Below are positions 1 to 11,954 of a DNA stretch of 64,000 nucleotides, one piece after another. Position 1 is the first letter of the stretch, and every line of letters starts with the position of its first letter. Below the pieces are notes generated by a model. That model was given only the letters and a program-made list of their open reading frames with translations. It did not search any database and had not been told where the DNA came from. Location of the stretch: NCBI GenBank assembly GCA_024529925.1, contig JAFEUB010001538.1, forward strand, positions 1 to 64,000, read 5' to 3'. A program made the translations under genes and the position numbers. Source of the DNA: Ophthalmolycus amberensis. Taxonomy: Eukaryota; Chordata; Actinopteri; Perciformes; Zoarcidae.

Positions 1-401
1 TTAGTCAGTGTATATTCGTTTAAATTGAGCTATTGTAGGCACATTCCTAAATTCTATATTTTCGTAGACCCTCTCCAATTCACCTCCCATGCAACAGGAG
101 TATAATCTGAAGATCCTGAACTAAAACGGGAATTGAGAAGGTGGGCTACATGAATGTACTACAGTAATATCAGCGAGGCTTCGTCGGCTGAACGAAGATG
201 TAAATTAAAGGGTAATATAGTTTTACTGAATATTCTGCTGCCAAGATGGGTTGGGCTTTGCACATTGGTTCTGATGAGGTTACCGGTAGTGGTGCTATAT
301 GAGGGGGTGGGTGATGGGGGAAACGTCCGATGGGAGGGGTAGGTAAAGAAGACAATACACGGCGGACCAACATCTCCAGTTAGACGCTATAATCAATGCA
401 A
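1..401. other. Intergenic, no gene seen
   Basis: I see no coding exon or RNA gene in this stretch. The short open frames here have no recognisable motif and no splice-site support. Confidence 0.5.
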
Positions 402-601
402 GTGTTCAATACTGGGGCCTCTTCTGTTCAACATCTACATGCTTCCACTAGCTCAGATTATGGAAAACAACAAAGTGTGTTATCATAATTATGCAGACGA
501 CACACAAATCTACATAACTATGTCACCAGGGGACTATAATCCCATACAAGGGCTGGGTAACTGCATTGAACAAATCAACAACTGGATGTGCCAGAATTTT
601 C
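402..601 (+). mobile_element. L2/CR1-clade LINE reverse transcriptase fragment
   Basis: About 200 bp encode the reverse transcriptase core from the GSxLGPLLFNIY box through the catalytic YADDTQIYI box. The same protein segment occurs on the minus strand of the larger LINE copy near 49.96-50.15 kb, so both belong to one family. Similarity stops abruptly near 601, in the middle of the coding domain, so this is a short broken piece without endonuclease, 3' end or tail. The clade assignment rests on recalled similarity to fish L2-like elements. Confidence 0.75.
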
Positions 602-1715
602 ACCACCATTTAAATTATGACTTTGAGTATTTTTCTTAATTAATATCATGTGTAACGTTCGTAATGTAACACAGTTATGTAGGTCGGGCTTTTTAAAGGC
701 TAAATGTGTGGTCTTGATGTTTAGCTAGCTTAACAGTTTTCCCGGTCTGTTTTGCCCGTGAACTTTTTAAATGATAAATGGTGGACCTATTTAATCTGTA
801 GTGCTTTTAATAAAACGTATTTAATGTAGAAGTATAAACTATTGGTTAATTCTTAATGTGACCGCAATATTATTTTTTATTCATTATTATATGTGCCACT
901 GAATTTTTCGCTGAACACCTCCATCCCCCACCCCCCCAAGTGAAAACGAGCTTAGCTAGCTAGCTAACATTAGTCAGCAAGTTTGCTAGCCTCCACTAAC
1001 GACGTTACTCTGTCTTAAAGTAGCTCATGCCGGCTGGATTCACATTGTATGGCTGAGTCGCTGTCTATGCTTTGCTCCTCTTTATATTATATTTTAATGC
1101 CAGTAACGTTACTGGCATTAATGCCGCTTATTAGGAACGCAACTGCATTCAGAGCAAAGACTGTATAGCGGACATTTTGACCCCCCCCCCCCCTCTCTCT
1201 CTCTGCCGTGTGTGTGCGCGTGCATGTTTGTACAAGAGTAGGCTGAACTCCACACACAGCGGACAGCAGAGTAGAAACGGCACAGAGATCAAGAGACGGA
1301 CTTTTAGTTATAGTTTACTCCTGTCGTAGAGTAAAAACATTAATTTAAAATGACGACAAATCCTCCAGTAGAGACAATATGAATTATTCAGACACGTGTA
1401 TTTGACCGCTCCCTCTGCAGTCAACTCGCTTCATCACTGGTATGTTTTACACAGACAAACGGAGCTGGCAAATGGTTGAATTAACTACGTCGAACGTCAA
1501 TTGTAGGTTAAACGCAAATAGTTGAGCCTTGTTCAGTGAAGGGTCTCCAAACAGTTGACATTTTGTTACAACCAGCCCCTCCTATTACCAGCAGTGTGTC
1601 TCCACATCAGCAGACAGGATCAGTGAGGCCATAGTGCTGTTAGCCAGTTTAATGTTAACTGTTGAATAGTACAACTTTATGTAGTTTGTTTTTGTAATGT
1701 TTAGACTTGACATAC
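602..1715. other. Intergenic, low-complexity patches, no gene seen
   Basis: AT-rich sequence with a C-run followed by (CT)n near 1181-1204 and a run of GCTAGCTA around 950-965. No exon with splice signals or a recognisable protein motif was found. Confidence 0.4.
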
Positions 1716-2988
1716 ATAATGAGTAGTGGTGTCACGGATCACGGATCGATCCGTGATCCGTTCGGATCACCCCTCACGGTTCGGATCACTCGTGAACCGC
1801 GGATCAATCGAGTATTTTTTTTTTTTTTTTGACAGTGTAATCATCATAGTGTGTAAAGTTCTACTGCTGCTGTTCCTTTTCAAGTAACAAGTCCCCAAAT
1901 ATCAATGCAGAGTGTCAGTGAACAGATATAAAGCAGTAGTGTGTTCACGTGAACGGAGCAGGTTAGAAGCATTTAACGGTGAAGTCATGGCGAGCGGAGG
2001 AACGTCAGAAGCCGCGACGTCATTTAAGTCGCAAGTTTGGGAACATTTTGTCTTCCCTGTAACGTATAATGACGGATGAGGGTGGTGGACAAACCGTTAC
2101 GGTATGTAGGCGTTATTTAAAGAGAGACGCACGACAACGGCAAAACATCGGCATGTCCACACATATGAAGAGACACCATCCCGTCTGTCAGCGACGGGGG
2201 ACACTCCGGTGTAGAAAACAAAGGATTTCTAAATCTGGTTAAAATGCTTGAGCCACGCTACGTAGTCCACTCACGCACCACTTCAGTGTGAAGCTGTTCC
2301 ACACCTCTATGAGAAGGAAAAGACTAGAGACTGCTTTCACCACGGCGGAGTGATTCTCCGGTGCTGTAGACACGCCCCCTCTGTGAGAGTCATACACACA
2401 CACACCTGGTTCAGGTGCTGACAGAAGTGTCAGAGTGAAGCTAGACAGGCCCAATAGTATCCCAGTCACCACAGAAAGGTCAACCCTCTCCCCAGACAAT
2501 GGAGATATTCTCATCTTTTTGAAAATAATGTCACAGTAATGGTAAACATTATTGTGTATTTCAATGGCATAACCTGACAGGAAGTAAACATAGACCCAAG
2601 TTGTTGCTGAGCAGTTCAGTTCAGTGTAAACAGTGGAAGCTAGCTCACTGGCTGTTTCTTTCTTTCAATATTGATGAAAGGACAAGAGTATCAACATACC
2701 TCATGTTGCACTTAAACTTAACATAATTCTTGAATGTATTATTTTTATTTATTTATTTCATTTTGTTTCAAATTGGACATCTTCAATATTTTTGTTTTCA
2801 TGTAAGACTATAGCCCAAAGTTCTTTGCTTTAAGTGTTCTTGAAGTTCTTTAATTAATAAATGGAAAGCAAATATTTGTCTCCTCCCCTTTTCTTTGTTG
2901 ATCCGAAAAATGATCCGAACCGTGACTCCTGAACCGTGATCCGAACCGAACCGTGAGGTTTGTGATCCGTGACACCCCTAATAATGAG
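1716..2988. mobile_element. hAT-superfamily DNA transposon with target duplications
   Basis: The element spans 1724-2980 (1,257 bp). Its ends are inverted repeats: TAGTGGTGTCACGGATCAC on the left, and the right end read in reverse is the same apart from one base. It is flanked on both sides by the perfect 8-bp duplication ATAATGAG (1716-1723 and 2981-2988). An 8-bp duplication and TAGGGGTGT-type ends are characteristic of hAT transposons. Several nested copies of GGATCACGGATC-type motifs lie just inside both ends. The interior is too short for an intact hAT transposase and only a BED-finger relic is visible, so it is non-autonomous. Confidence 0.88.
1987..2170 (+). pseudogene. BED zinc-finger relic of a hAT transposase
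   Basis: Starting at an ATG at 1987, one frame reads SFKSQVWEHF, the W..F start of a BED finger. After a frame change near 2070, another frame gives TVCRR-like and STHMKRHHP motifs, the Cys and His-x-x-x-His part. Stop codons interrupt the original frame. BED fingers are the usual N-terminal DNA-binding domain of hAT transposases, which agrees with the terminal repeats of the host element. The catalytic domain and dimerisation region are absent, so no active protein is expected. Confidence 0.6.
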
Positions 2989-3555
2989 ATATATTATGCA
3001 GGTTAGGGCCTGGCACTAAATATTCTACAAACAAGTTAATACTAACAATTAAACAATAAATTATATATGTATTATTCTAGTAATCTTTGACAGGTTGGAG
3101 GGTTTCAGAGACTTCCTTTACTCATTTCTGAGACTTGCGCTGTTGAATTGGATTATATTGAGGCGGTTCTCGTACTCTCTACAAGTAAATGTAATACATT
3201 TCAACATCACAATCTATTGTCTCACTTATAACAAAACAAAGCTAAAACTGAATATTTTAACCATCATCAAGTTTGAAACTCTTGCAGGGCTATTATTATA
3301 CTGCACACGATTTAGCTAACTCAATAAACTGAATAAGTGTATTTGAAAATTAGATGTATGAATCGGTTTATCCTTTTTTTGTAATCTAGAGGATGTTTGC
3401 TTCAAAATCACTTTATCCCTGTTTTTGTTTTCAGTATTTTGAAATTGTAAAGATTGATAATTTAATCATAAAGGAAATAAATGTTATATTGTGTTGAATA
3501 CATATATTTGCTTTTTTACTAAACATGCAATTCATTTAATTTTTTCTGTTTCCAG
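2989..3555. other. AT-rich intron or intergenic, nothing recognised
   Basis: AT-rich sequence between the hAT element and the first recognisable exon of the broken gene downstream. It ends in the acceptor-like tract TTCTGTTTCCAG at 3544-3555. Upstream exons of that gene were sought here and not found. Confidence 0.35.
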
Positions 3556-3884
3556 ATATCAAGAATGTCCAGTTCAAGCCATTCAAGAGGTCAAAAAAGG
3601 GAGAGATCCATTTCTTGCCAGAGCCACCTGAGGGACAAACTGCCGGTAAATCTGAGAAGAATCGCGAGACCAGACCATGCTTCTAGAAGTGCAGAAGAAA
3701 GAACCAGATTCACAGCTTCTGGATGATCTGATGATTGCAACATTCTCGCAAAGAAGAAGTGAAATCATTGGTAACGAGCCACTCATCTCTGCAGTCATGG
3801 ACAGATGGCCTGCATTGTTTAGTGAAAGACAGGTAATGTTTTGCCAACTGATGCCATGCCACACTTGTCCACTTTTCCTACGTT

Positions 3885-4820
3885 TACACTGAGCAGCCAC
3901 ACGACGCCGGAGTTTTGGAGCAGCCTTAACGGAGGAACCTGAAAACTCCGCCGAGTTGGAGGTATGTGAGAACTCGGGGTTTTGGTTCAGTGTAGACGTC
4001 GGATACGGATGTCTGTTAAAAAAAATGAGCCCACACCGTGCTCGCTACTGGATTGTTATTACCAGCCATGACGTCTCCGTCCCTGATTCGTCACACTCAC
4101 TATCATCGTACCGGAAGAAAACAAAACAGCCGGGACATGGATAACGAGCCTTGCTTGCTTTGTTGTCTGTAGTAGCAGCTATTGTGGAGTTAAATTCGTC
4201 ATTTTACAATGCTGCTAATGCCTACATGCGGAGGAGGCGAGCTGTTCTTCGAGCGATGAGCGAGCTGCTTGACCATCGGCGATCAGGAGAGGCTGTCTGA
4301 AGCTACAGTTAGCAATAAATGCTATTCAGAGCTACAGCTACAAAAGAGGAAACGAGTGAGAGACGAGTGATCGACGCTGATTCTTTTACTTTTTCCGTTT
4401 GGTAGCCTTGAGAGACCTTAGTCTGCAAGTATTTCTTTATGAAAATATGTACGAAGATATATTATATTCGCTAATGCTAATCGCGGTTAGCATTTCCCCA
4501 TTGGCGGTAATGTTAAAATAAGCTTAGAAGCTAGCGAGTCGGACCTGTTTCATGATGTTGTGCCCTAAAAGATGGAGCAAATGCCCTAAAGAATTGATAG
4601 AGGGCGAAGATGATGTCCCTGTGTCTCTGCTGGGTGACCCAGCTTATCCCTGATGCCGTATCTCAAGGAATACCCCAATGGAGCTAACGTTACATTCATC
4701 AGCCCCACGGCAACAACAGACAACACAGAGGAAGCGAGTGATCGACGTGTGTTGACCACATTTATGGACCATAATCGAGTAAACGTTTCCGTGTAAGTGT
4801 TGATTTTAAAGTAAAGTTGA

Positions 4821-4861
<41 letters not shown>

Positions 4862-5218
4862 TATAGAGACAGACAGACCTGCAGCGCTGTAACTACGTCT
4901 GAAAAAAAAACTTCTAAAACTTTCCACGAACTGTGTCTGTTTGAGTTTATAGAGGAAGATTAAGTATCAAATACAACCTTTCATTATTAAAGACTACTTT
5001 ATTACTCTGTCATATTTTTTTTTAACTAAGCAAGCAATCCACTCCCTGTTTACACCATCACGCGCATGCCCAGTGTACGTTAATGGTCACGTGCTGTCCG
5101 CCTTGAAGGCTGCCGTGTGGATGCTCCAATAATGCTGAAAACTCCCGCGTGGACGGAGATCGGTTCTATTTGAAAACTCTGCACAACAAGACACGGCCTA
5201 GTGTGGATATGGCCTGAG
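3885..5218. mobile_element. Probable non-autonomous DNA element in the pseudogene intron
   Basis: This stretch fills most of the intron between the first two blocks of the broken gene. It starts with a GTTTACACTGAGCAG-type motif and ends with CGGCCTAGTGTGGATATGGCC, whose reverse complement resembles the 'CCACACTAGGCCGT' ends of common fish repeats. The inverted repeats are degenerate and I could not define a target duplication. A (GA)n run of 36 bp lies at 4824-4859 within it. Confidence 0.35.
4824..4859. repeat. (GA)n microsatellite
   Basis: An uninterrupted 18-unit GA run, the longest purine dinucleotide repeat in the window. Confidence 0.95.
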
Positions 5219-6265
5219 TATAGCATAGAAATCCTGTATTTTCATTTCAATACTGCTCTTATTTTCCCTCACTCATACATATTTCTCTGCATTTTGTCAT
5301 CTGTCTGTTTCAGCTGAGTGCCGAGTTCAGTAGGATTGCCACTAAAGACCTGCTGGAGTCATTCCTGGATGGACTAGATGCCTTGGTGCCAAGTCTTCTA
5401 GAGCTGTACAAAGCAGGTGTTTCATCGAGCAGGAGATTGCGTCTGCGCGGTGTGCTGCAGTGTCTGCAAAAGGAGGTATGTACTGTGTTGAAAACAAGTT
5501 TCTTGTTGTTGTGTATTAAAATTAGGATTATAGCTTTGGTATCACATTCATCTACTCTTGCCTGTTCTTGTAGGACACAAACCAAAACAGAAGAACAGCC
5601 GCCCTGCTTGGTCTTCCATGCTATCTTTCAGAGGATTCCACCGACATAATCCGGATGTGTGACGTAAGAAACTGTATTTACACCTTTACTACACTCAATT
5701 TTTGTAACGTGACAATGGTAACATTTTTCATGTTCATTAGAGTTATTACCATACCCTTCAGCGCTCTCCCTGTCTGTATTACTATTGGTTGAGCTGGTAA
5801 TGGTAGCTTTACTGCAGCAGAGCTGATGATATTATAAGTCTTCAAATTATTGAAAAAAAAAAAGAAATTATAGTCTAGTAATTAGAGTGGCAGTTATGTT
5901 TTAAATTTGGAGATGTCGGTTAAGATTTGAATGTCTTTATACATCTTCAGGCCCATGGAGAACCTTGATGTGATCATGAAAGGAATGCAGGTTGGACTGT
6001 TGATTGGACACGAAGGCACTCTGCAAGATGCATTTCCTTTGGAAGTCTTCAATGTGGCTGTGGTAGCAGAGGAGAAGATCATCCTACATAAGCTCGGAGA
6101 CATTCCCACAGGCTTTGCCATGTTAATGGCCGCAATCTACTGCCTTAACCTGTGAGTTCCTTCACCTGTGAGTTCCTTCAGAGGGTCATTATGAACATTA
6201 AACCGGACCAATGCTCAGCAAGAGTCCATGGGCTCAGAAACAAACTGCTCAGATATCGCAAGTAA

Positions 6266-6788
6266 ACAAATGAAGGCACATCTGAAGTCCCTGCTTGGAG
6301 GAGGCTGTTATTCTGGACTCTAACTTTGTTGTTCATACAAACGCTGTTCATGGTTTAACAGGAGTTGCATATTGGGTAAGTCAAGTTTTGTTGAAAAATG
6401 TAAAAGTGAAAAACCTTACAGACTGTTCTGAACTGTAGGTTGGTTGTTTAAACATAAAAAAAACTTTCGCGATGCACTAACTTTTATAACGAAAACACAA
6501 ACAAAATCTTAAGGATTGTTTTATAAAGTTCCCAGTATCCCACATTTTACCTCTGCATCTCTTCTCTCATTCCCCCTTTCTCAAAGTATGCGATTAAGTC
6601 ATGCCCTTTTTCTGTGTTTACAATGTTCTTGTTCATATTGACATTTTATGAAACTATATTCATTATCTCACATTTTGCCTCGTAGTACCTTACCTCAACA
6701 CTTCTAGTTGTCAACATTATGTGTTGAACATGACTGTATTGATGTTATGGCCTGTTTAAGGTACAGTATGCAACATTTTTGTGGATGA
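6266..6788. other. Non-coding flank, nothing recognised
   Basis: AT-rich sequence after the TAA of the broken gene. No clear poly-A signal or further exon was identified. Confidence 0.35.
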
Positions 6789-6862
6789 TTTTATGAACCT
6801 CTTTTAATTATCTCACAGTTGTATAGTGACAAATGTGAGATAATTAAAAGAGGTCCATAAAA
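6789..6862. repeat. Near-perfect inverted repeat (29-bp arms)
   Basis: The left arm 6789-6817 and right arm 6834-6862 are reverse complements with one mismatch in 29 bp, separated by a 16-nt loop. The right arm runs directly into the 27-bp tandem repeat that follows. It could be a small foldback element or a recombination product. No protein or RNA gene is associated. Confidence 0.9.
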
Positions 6863-6863
6863 T

Positions 6864-7026
6864 GTCCACAACCCCACCTTCTGTCAGTCTGTCCACAACC
6901 CCACCTTCTGTCAGTCTGTCCACAACCCCACCTTCTGTCAGTCTGTCCACAACCCCACCTTCTGTCAGTCTGTCCACAACCCCACCTTCTGTCTGTCTCT
7001 CCACAACCCCACCTTCTCTCAGATTG
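6864..7026. repeat. 27-bp minisatellite, six units
   Basis: Six tandem units built on TCCACAACCCCACCTTCTGT plus CAGTCTG. The first four are almost identical and the last two have diverged. Because 27 is a multiple of three, open frames run through both strands, giving STTPPSVSL on + and a GGVVDRLTE unit on -. I read those as by-products of the repeat and not as genes, since no start context, splice signal or domain supports them. Confidence 0.9.
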
Positions 7027-7029
7027 CCT

Positions 7030-8120
7030 CCACTTGTATGTGGTAACATTGTTTTAAACACAGCTATTTAAGTGTCGGCATGTTTGAGATGTACTTAAAC
7101 ACAATGTTCAAGCTTGTGTATCTTTTCATCAAATAAATGCTATATTTTTAAATCAGAAGTAAGAATTATGGGTGATTTAATATTTTTTATTTTCTGACAA
7201 AGCAAACTTGCAGTTAACTTTTATATGTAAGTTGAAACCAATTTGGAATTTAAATCCTCTTACCTTGAAATGGCAAGTTGTATACACATGGTTAAGTTAT
7301 TTTAACTTGAAACTGAGCTACAATAATGCAGAAATGCGTGTTGGTTTCACTAGGTAAGGAAAGTTTTCTTGACCTGATGTAAAACAATTCTTTGTTTTAA
7401 CTCGCTGTATCAAGTTCAAACAACAAGTGAAAAAAAGTTCAATCAACTGACAACTTGAACAGTAATGTTGAGACAACTAGAACATTGCAGTTAAATCAAC
7501 TTGATGAACTTTGATTTCTGAGTTGACTCAAAAGCAGTCCTCAAGTTAAGTTAACTCACATTTTCAAGGCAGCAGGTGAACTTTCGTTTGCAAGTTTAAC
7601 TGACTTGAAATGTCTTACAGTGTAGGTAATCGTTTTGAGTCGTATGTAGACAATTTAAAGCTTCTGTGATACAGCAGCAGGATCTCATGTTCGTGGTAAA
7701 CACACCACCAGTGATGAAATATATGTTTGACCTGCACTGGTGGGAATATTGGCATATCATATTGATATAGTTCCTCAATGTTAATCCTGATTTACTGTTC
7801 AAAACATAATATTGGATCAACAGGATTTCCTAGTCAAAATAGAAGAACATGTTGTATGAATATGCTGTGTGACATCCTCTCTCGTCTCTTCTCTGAACAG
7901 ATGCTGTTATTCAAGAGTTTCCGCAGTCTTATATTTCTGGAAAATGCACTCTATTACAATTATTTAAAAGTGTGTTTAAAGTTTTAATTTGCAAATTGTT
8001 AGACGTACGATGTTAGTACATTTTATATATTTGCAAATAATACAATTCTTGGCAGTGTATTGCAATGTACTATTATAAATATATTATAATATATTAAGAA
8101 TATATCTGAAATTCAATAAA
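7030..8120. other. Intergenic, no gene seen
   Basis: AT-rich, with many 'caacttga/ttaagttaa' motifs around 7260-7560 that look like the remains of an old repeat. No exon or RNA gene was recognised. Confidence 0.4.
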
Positions 8121-8825
8121 GGCAAGGCAAGGCAAGGCAAGTTTATTTGTATAGCACATTTCAACAACAAGGTAATTCAAAGTGCTTCACATAAAACCAT
8201 TAAAAGCATCAAAACATAAGGCAAAAGAAAAGGAGATTTAAAAACAATTAAAGAAACAGTGTAAGAAATACAATTCAGTAGTAAAATGCAGAAATGCAGG
8301 AAATTGATTAATATATTAATTGAATGTGGTTCAATTAAAGGCAGCAGCAAACAGAAAGGTCTTCAATCTTGATTTAAATGAGCTGAGGGTCTCAGCAGAC
8401 CTGCAGCTTTCTGGGACTTTGTTCCAGATATGTGGAGCAGAAAAACTGAACGCTGCTTCTCCATGTTTAGTTCTGACTCTGGGAACAGAAAGTAGACCGG
8501 TCCCAGACGACCTGAGGGGTCGGGATGGTTCATAAGGTAGCAGCAGATCGGAGATGTATTTTGGTCCAAAACCATTCAGTGCTTTGTAAACCAACAGCAG
8601 GATTTTAAAGTCAATTCTTTGTTGGACAGGAAGCCAGTGCAAAGACCTCAGAACTGGAGTGATGTGATCCACCCTCCTGGTCTTAGTGAGGACTCGAGCT
8701 GCAGCGTTCTGAATCAGCTGCAGCTTTCTGACGGACTTTTTACAGAGACCTGTAAACACACCGTTACAGTAGTCCAGTCTGCTGAAGATAAATGCGTGGA
8801 CAAGTTTTTCCAAATCCTGTTGATA
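8121..8825 (-). mobile_element. 5'-truncated L2-clade LINE, 3' end
   Basis: On the minus strand this copy encodes the C-terminal part of the LINE ORF2 protein, with motifs LVHAFIFSRLDYCNGV, LQLIQNAAARVL and SLHWLPVQQRI. The 3' untranslated end and a terminal (GGCAA)n-type array of four units lie at 8121-8141. It stops inside the coding region near 8825, the usual 5' truncation of target-primed reverse transcription. It is nearly identical to the matching part of the larger copy at 48,994-49,720, so both derive from a fairly young family. Confidence 0.9.
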
Positions 8826-9640
8826 AAGTGTTTTTGATTACTATCTGGGAAGTTCATTCAGCATTTAGGATACTGGTAATGCATTTATAATATTGTAATG
8901 TATAATAGGATGTAGTGTACAAAGTAATACAGCATAGTAATAAGAAAGTGTGCTTTCTTAGTAATTGGAATAAGCCAAAAGTATAACTTTTGGTATACTA
9001 TTACCACAATATCAATATATTAATATTGTAATGTTTACATATTTGTAAAACTCTCATAATATATTTCAAATATACTTAAAACACAAAAAAAGGTATAATT
9101 TAAGTTAGCTATCGGCATGTATATTAGTACATACACAGTCATATACTTAAATTGTACTAAGTATACAATTGTGCTTAACTACTATCTAATCACAACTAAA
9201 ATATATTAAGTACAAAATAAGTTGTTCCAAAACAGCACTCTTGAAGTATACTGATGATTAGGGCTTCAAGTATACTTAAGTATGCTCAAATTAAATATAC
9301 GTAGCATATTTATATCATGGATGTTGAGGGCTGAAGGTTTTTTTTCTTCTTTTTTACAGAAAGTCTCTTCTTCATCCAAGAGGGGGCAGCAGATGCTTGT
9401 AGAAGAGATCACACGTTATCAGGCATGTTGAAAACATGCTTGCATTAATCACCAAAGCTAATCAATGTCGTCTGGCATCTAAGTGCACGCAGTAGTATTC
9501 ATTTACAACTGTGGACGTTACCTGGTTTTTAACGAAGTGGAATAAGGAGGTTATTTTGTGTCAAATTGACACAAGAAGCCATATTTGTAGCCCTTTTTAT
9601 GTTTCAGTGCAGTCATTTTGTAGTAAGTAGACACGGCTTA
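8826..9640. other. AT-rich intergenic, nothing recognised
   Basis: Many short 'aagtatacttaa' motifs occur between about 8990 and 9300, consistent with an old degraded repeat. No coding or RNA feature is supported. Confidence 0.35.
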
Positions 9641-9830
9641 ATTGCTGAAACGACTGGTTGATTAATCGATTAGCCGGAAACCATCTTCACGACCGATTAA
9701 TCTATTCGTTACATGTTGTTTTTACAGCAAACATGCAAAACATTTCCGTGTCCCGTGTTCTCACTTGTGAGGATTTTGTCTTTTTGTCTCTGGGACGCTT
9801 TGATGGACATTTACTTTGGCATGGTAAGGT
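9640..9830. repeat. Teleost dispersed repeat with ATTAATCGATTAG motif
   Basis: The sequence GCTGAAACGACTGGTTGATTAATCGATTAG matches from memory a repeat type common in ray-finned fish genomes. The boundaries and class were not determined. Confidence 0.4.
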
Positions 9831-10331
9831 GCTGATAGATGTGTTGATGTGAGAGTAGTTTGAATACTGTAGATTTACCAGAACCTATAAAAGCAAATAC
9901 TACAGATCATTTTGGTAAATTGGTTGACTCTTTGTTTTCTAGTTGAAATGCGGCGTCTATAACACATATGCCATAATGTGATCTCACCTTTACGCAAACT
10001 ATCTTATTTATTATCGTTTTACTATCATGTTGTATCTGTTTGCTGTAATGCGCTTTGTTTGATATGTTTCTCCACACTCCTCCGCCTTAACTTTGGACCT
10101 CAATGCAAATTCAAAAGTCTTCTTTGTGCTGACGGACAGTCGGAACAGAGCATGTTGGAGCAGAGGAAGCAGTGACAGAGAGAGAGAGAGAGAGAGAGGG
10201 CACTCACACACTCACACACACACACGGCCCACACACTTTCACAAGTGTTCTAGTGTTTGTAAAAGGCAGATGAATCAGTGCTTTGTGGTGGCGTCACAGG
10301 GGGAATATTGGCCACCCTGCTGGATGCCGCT

Positions 10332-10351
10332 ACACACACAAACACACACAC

Positions 10352-10416
<65 letters not shown>
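10332..10416. repeat. (CA)n microsatellite
   Basis: A long CA run with a few interruptions near its left end. A (GA)n tract lies at about 10178-10198 and a (GT)n tract at 10879-10910. Long open frames on both strands here are produced by the repeat. Confidence 0.95.
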
Positions 10417-10418
<2 letters not shown>

Positions 10419-10929
10419 CAGTAAAGGACCCTAACGTGATCTCAGAAATGTTCACCTGCAGATGTTCATGAATGGGATGTTTGATGCATTTGTGCAAATT
10501 ATTGTTACTGTATAATAGTTTCCCACTATTGTTTTGCAAGGACACCATACGGATATGATTGCAAACTGTGTTCATGTAGAATATGCGGAGTGACACCAGA
10601 AGAAAAGGCGCTCTACTTGTGATACAATATGAGAGTAAATGTCATCAGTGCATGGTTGGCTTCTTAATCCTTGGGAATCTTTATTATCTATAATATTATT
10701 GTCTATTTTCTGCTGCCAATAGCTAATTCTGATCGTGTGTTCCTGTCAAACAAAAAATTGAAAACTCAGGAAAAAAGCAAAATGTGCATTTTTTTGCACC
10801 ACGAGTGGGCTGCTCTCATAACATCACTTCTAGTGCGATCAAGTGCCTCCTCATATTTATCAACTTTGGAGATCCAACGTGTGTGTGTGTGTGTGTGTGC
10901 GTGCGTGTGTTAGATGGGGGGTGCAGTAA

Positions 10930-11260
10930 GGGGGAGCAGGCTAGAGGGCTTGCGGAGGCGTGGTCCCCTGCTTGCATGTTGCTAAGCAAAGCGCCAATTT
11001 GGCATATACACGCAACATGAGCAGCAGCCCCAGGCAGCCAGTAGCGAGCTGAGCCAGCTAAGGAATTCAACAGGTACCTATAGACGTTCCCCACTTTCTC
11101 TGTCACTCTTCCAGCGCGGACCGACTGCATTGCACTCATCCTGTGTGATGGATGGATTTAAAGACTCCACAGATTGGGAAACGGTCACTCTGCAGTAATC
11201 TCTGGCATCTGGAATATTGCACCTGCAGATCTATTTCCATCGTTTTGGCACAATTTAAAG
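10930..11260 (+). promoter_or_regulatory. crispld1: Probable crispld1 promoter and 5' untranslated exon
   Basis: A more GC-rich stretch precedes a good donor, CAATTTAAAG|GTAAAC, at 11260/11261. The coding exon of crispld1 has its own acceptor 44 nt before the ATG, so at least one upstream non-coding exon must exist, and this is the nearest good candidate. A second possible donor, TAG|GTAAGC near 11757, could end an alternative leader exon. The transcription start was not located. Confidence 0.45.
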
Positions 11261-11954
11261 GTAAACTTTCACTAGTTTATGCACTATGACATGACTAAGC
11301 TAATATTATTTAGGACCTGTGAGTGTAAATTTGTCACCCACAAGGGGGTTTATAGCTTAATTACGTTTTGCATTTTAAAAGTAGGCTTTATTATTACTGG
11401 AATCATTTTTACAATATCCTCGATCGTTTCGTTCTCAAAGTGATCAATAAAAGAAAAGATAATAATAATTATGATTGCATCTGTTTGTCAAAACTCTGCC
11501 TCCCTTTCAGTGCATGTTGACAAGTAAAGTACAGTAACGCATGCGCACTAAATCTCATTCGTGTGAAAATTGGGTTCACACTGGTCCTACTGTGCGTAGT
11601 GAGGCAGTGACCTGCATATGCACTCGGGCTGCTGGAAGCTGCATTAGACTTACTGTTTGAAGTGGAGTCCCCCTATGATTACAGCATTATTTAAACGGAG
11701 ACAGAGGACAGATTCAAGGTGCCTCTGGGCTCTTTTATGAAGATGCTGTAGTGTAGGTAAGCTTACTAAGAAGGGGAGAAATGAATGTGTGCAGCTAGAG
11801 TCCATGATAAGGCGCCAATTAATGAGCTACTGTAATAATGAGCTGTGCTGCAAGAACAGCTTCGCGGAAACTTTGTTCTCATGTGCATCACTGTAATGAA
11901 GCTGAAATCAAAACTCATGCTATTCTACTTCAACATTCCTTCTCTGTTTTGCAG

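Larger units (their letters stand above)
3556..6265 (+). pseudogene. Decayed 3' part of a SAMD3-like teleost gene
   Basis: Four exon-like blocks with GT-AG borders are visible: 3556-3832, 5314-5475 (54 codons, phase 0), 5574-5663 (30 codons, phase 0) and 5951-6265, which ends in a TAA. Motifs include RWPALFSE, LLGLPCYLSED, MKGMQVGLLIGHEG and the C-terminal CSARVHGLRNKLL. I recognise these from a large multicopy teleost family often labelled SAMD3-like or uncharacterised; its function is unknown to me. Three lesions argue against a working copy: a one-base frame change near 3676, another near 5963 after the residues AHGE, and a perfect 16-bp tandem duplication (6149-6164 and 6165-6180) bringing an in-frame TGA. 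The N-terminal exons are missing upstream, where the hAT element sits. A functional gene with assembly errors is the alternative. Confidence 0.55.

Noticed and set aside
6151..6180. A GTGAGT...TTCAG intron at the end of the broken SAMD3-like gene
   Set aside because: At 30 nt it is too short for a spliceosomal intron, and it is a perfect 16-bp duplication of coding sequence.
6813..7071. Open frames of 69-82 codons on both strands
   Set aside because: They arise from a minisatellite whose unit is a multiple of three; no start context, splice site or domain.
8331..8813. 160-codon minus-strand frame as a host gene
   Set aside because: It is the C-terminal part of an L2-like LINE with its 3' tail at 8121-8141, repeated at 49 kb.
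10093..10596. Long His-Thr and Val-Cys frames
   Set aside because: Pure translation of (CA)n/(GT)n; the same applies to frames at 33565-33837, 39416-39706 and 44087-44401.
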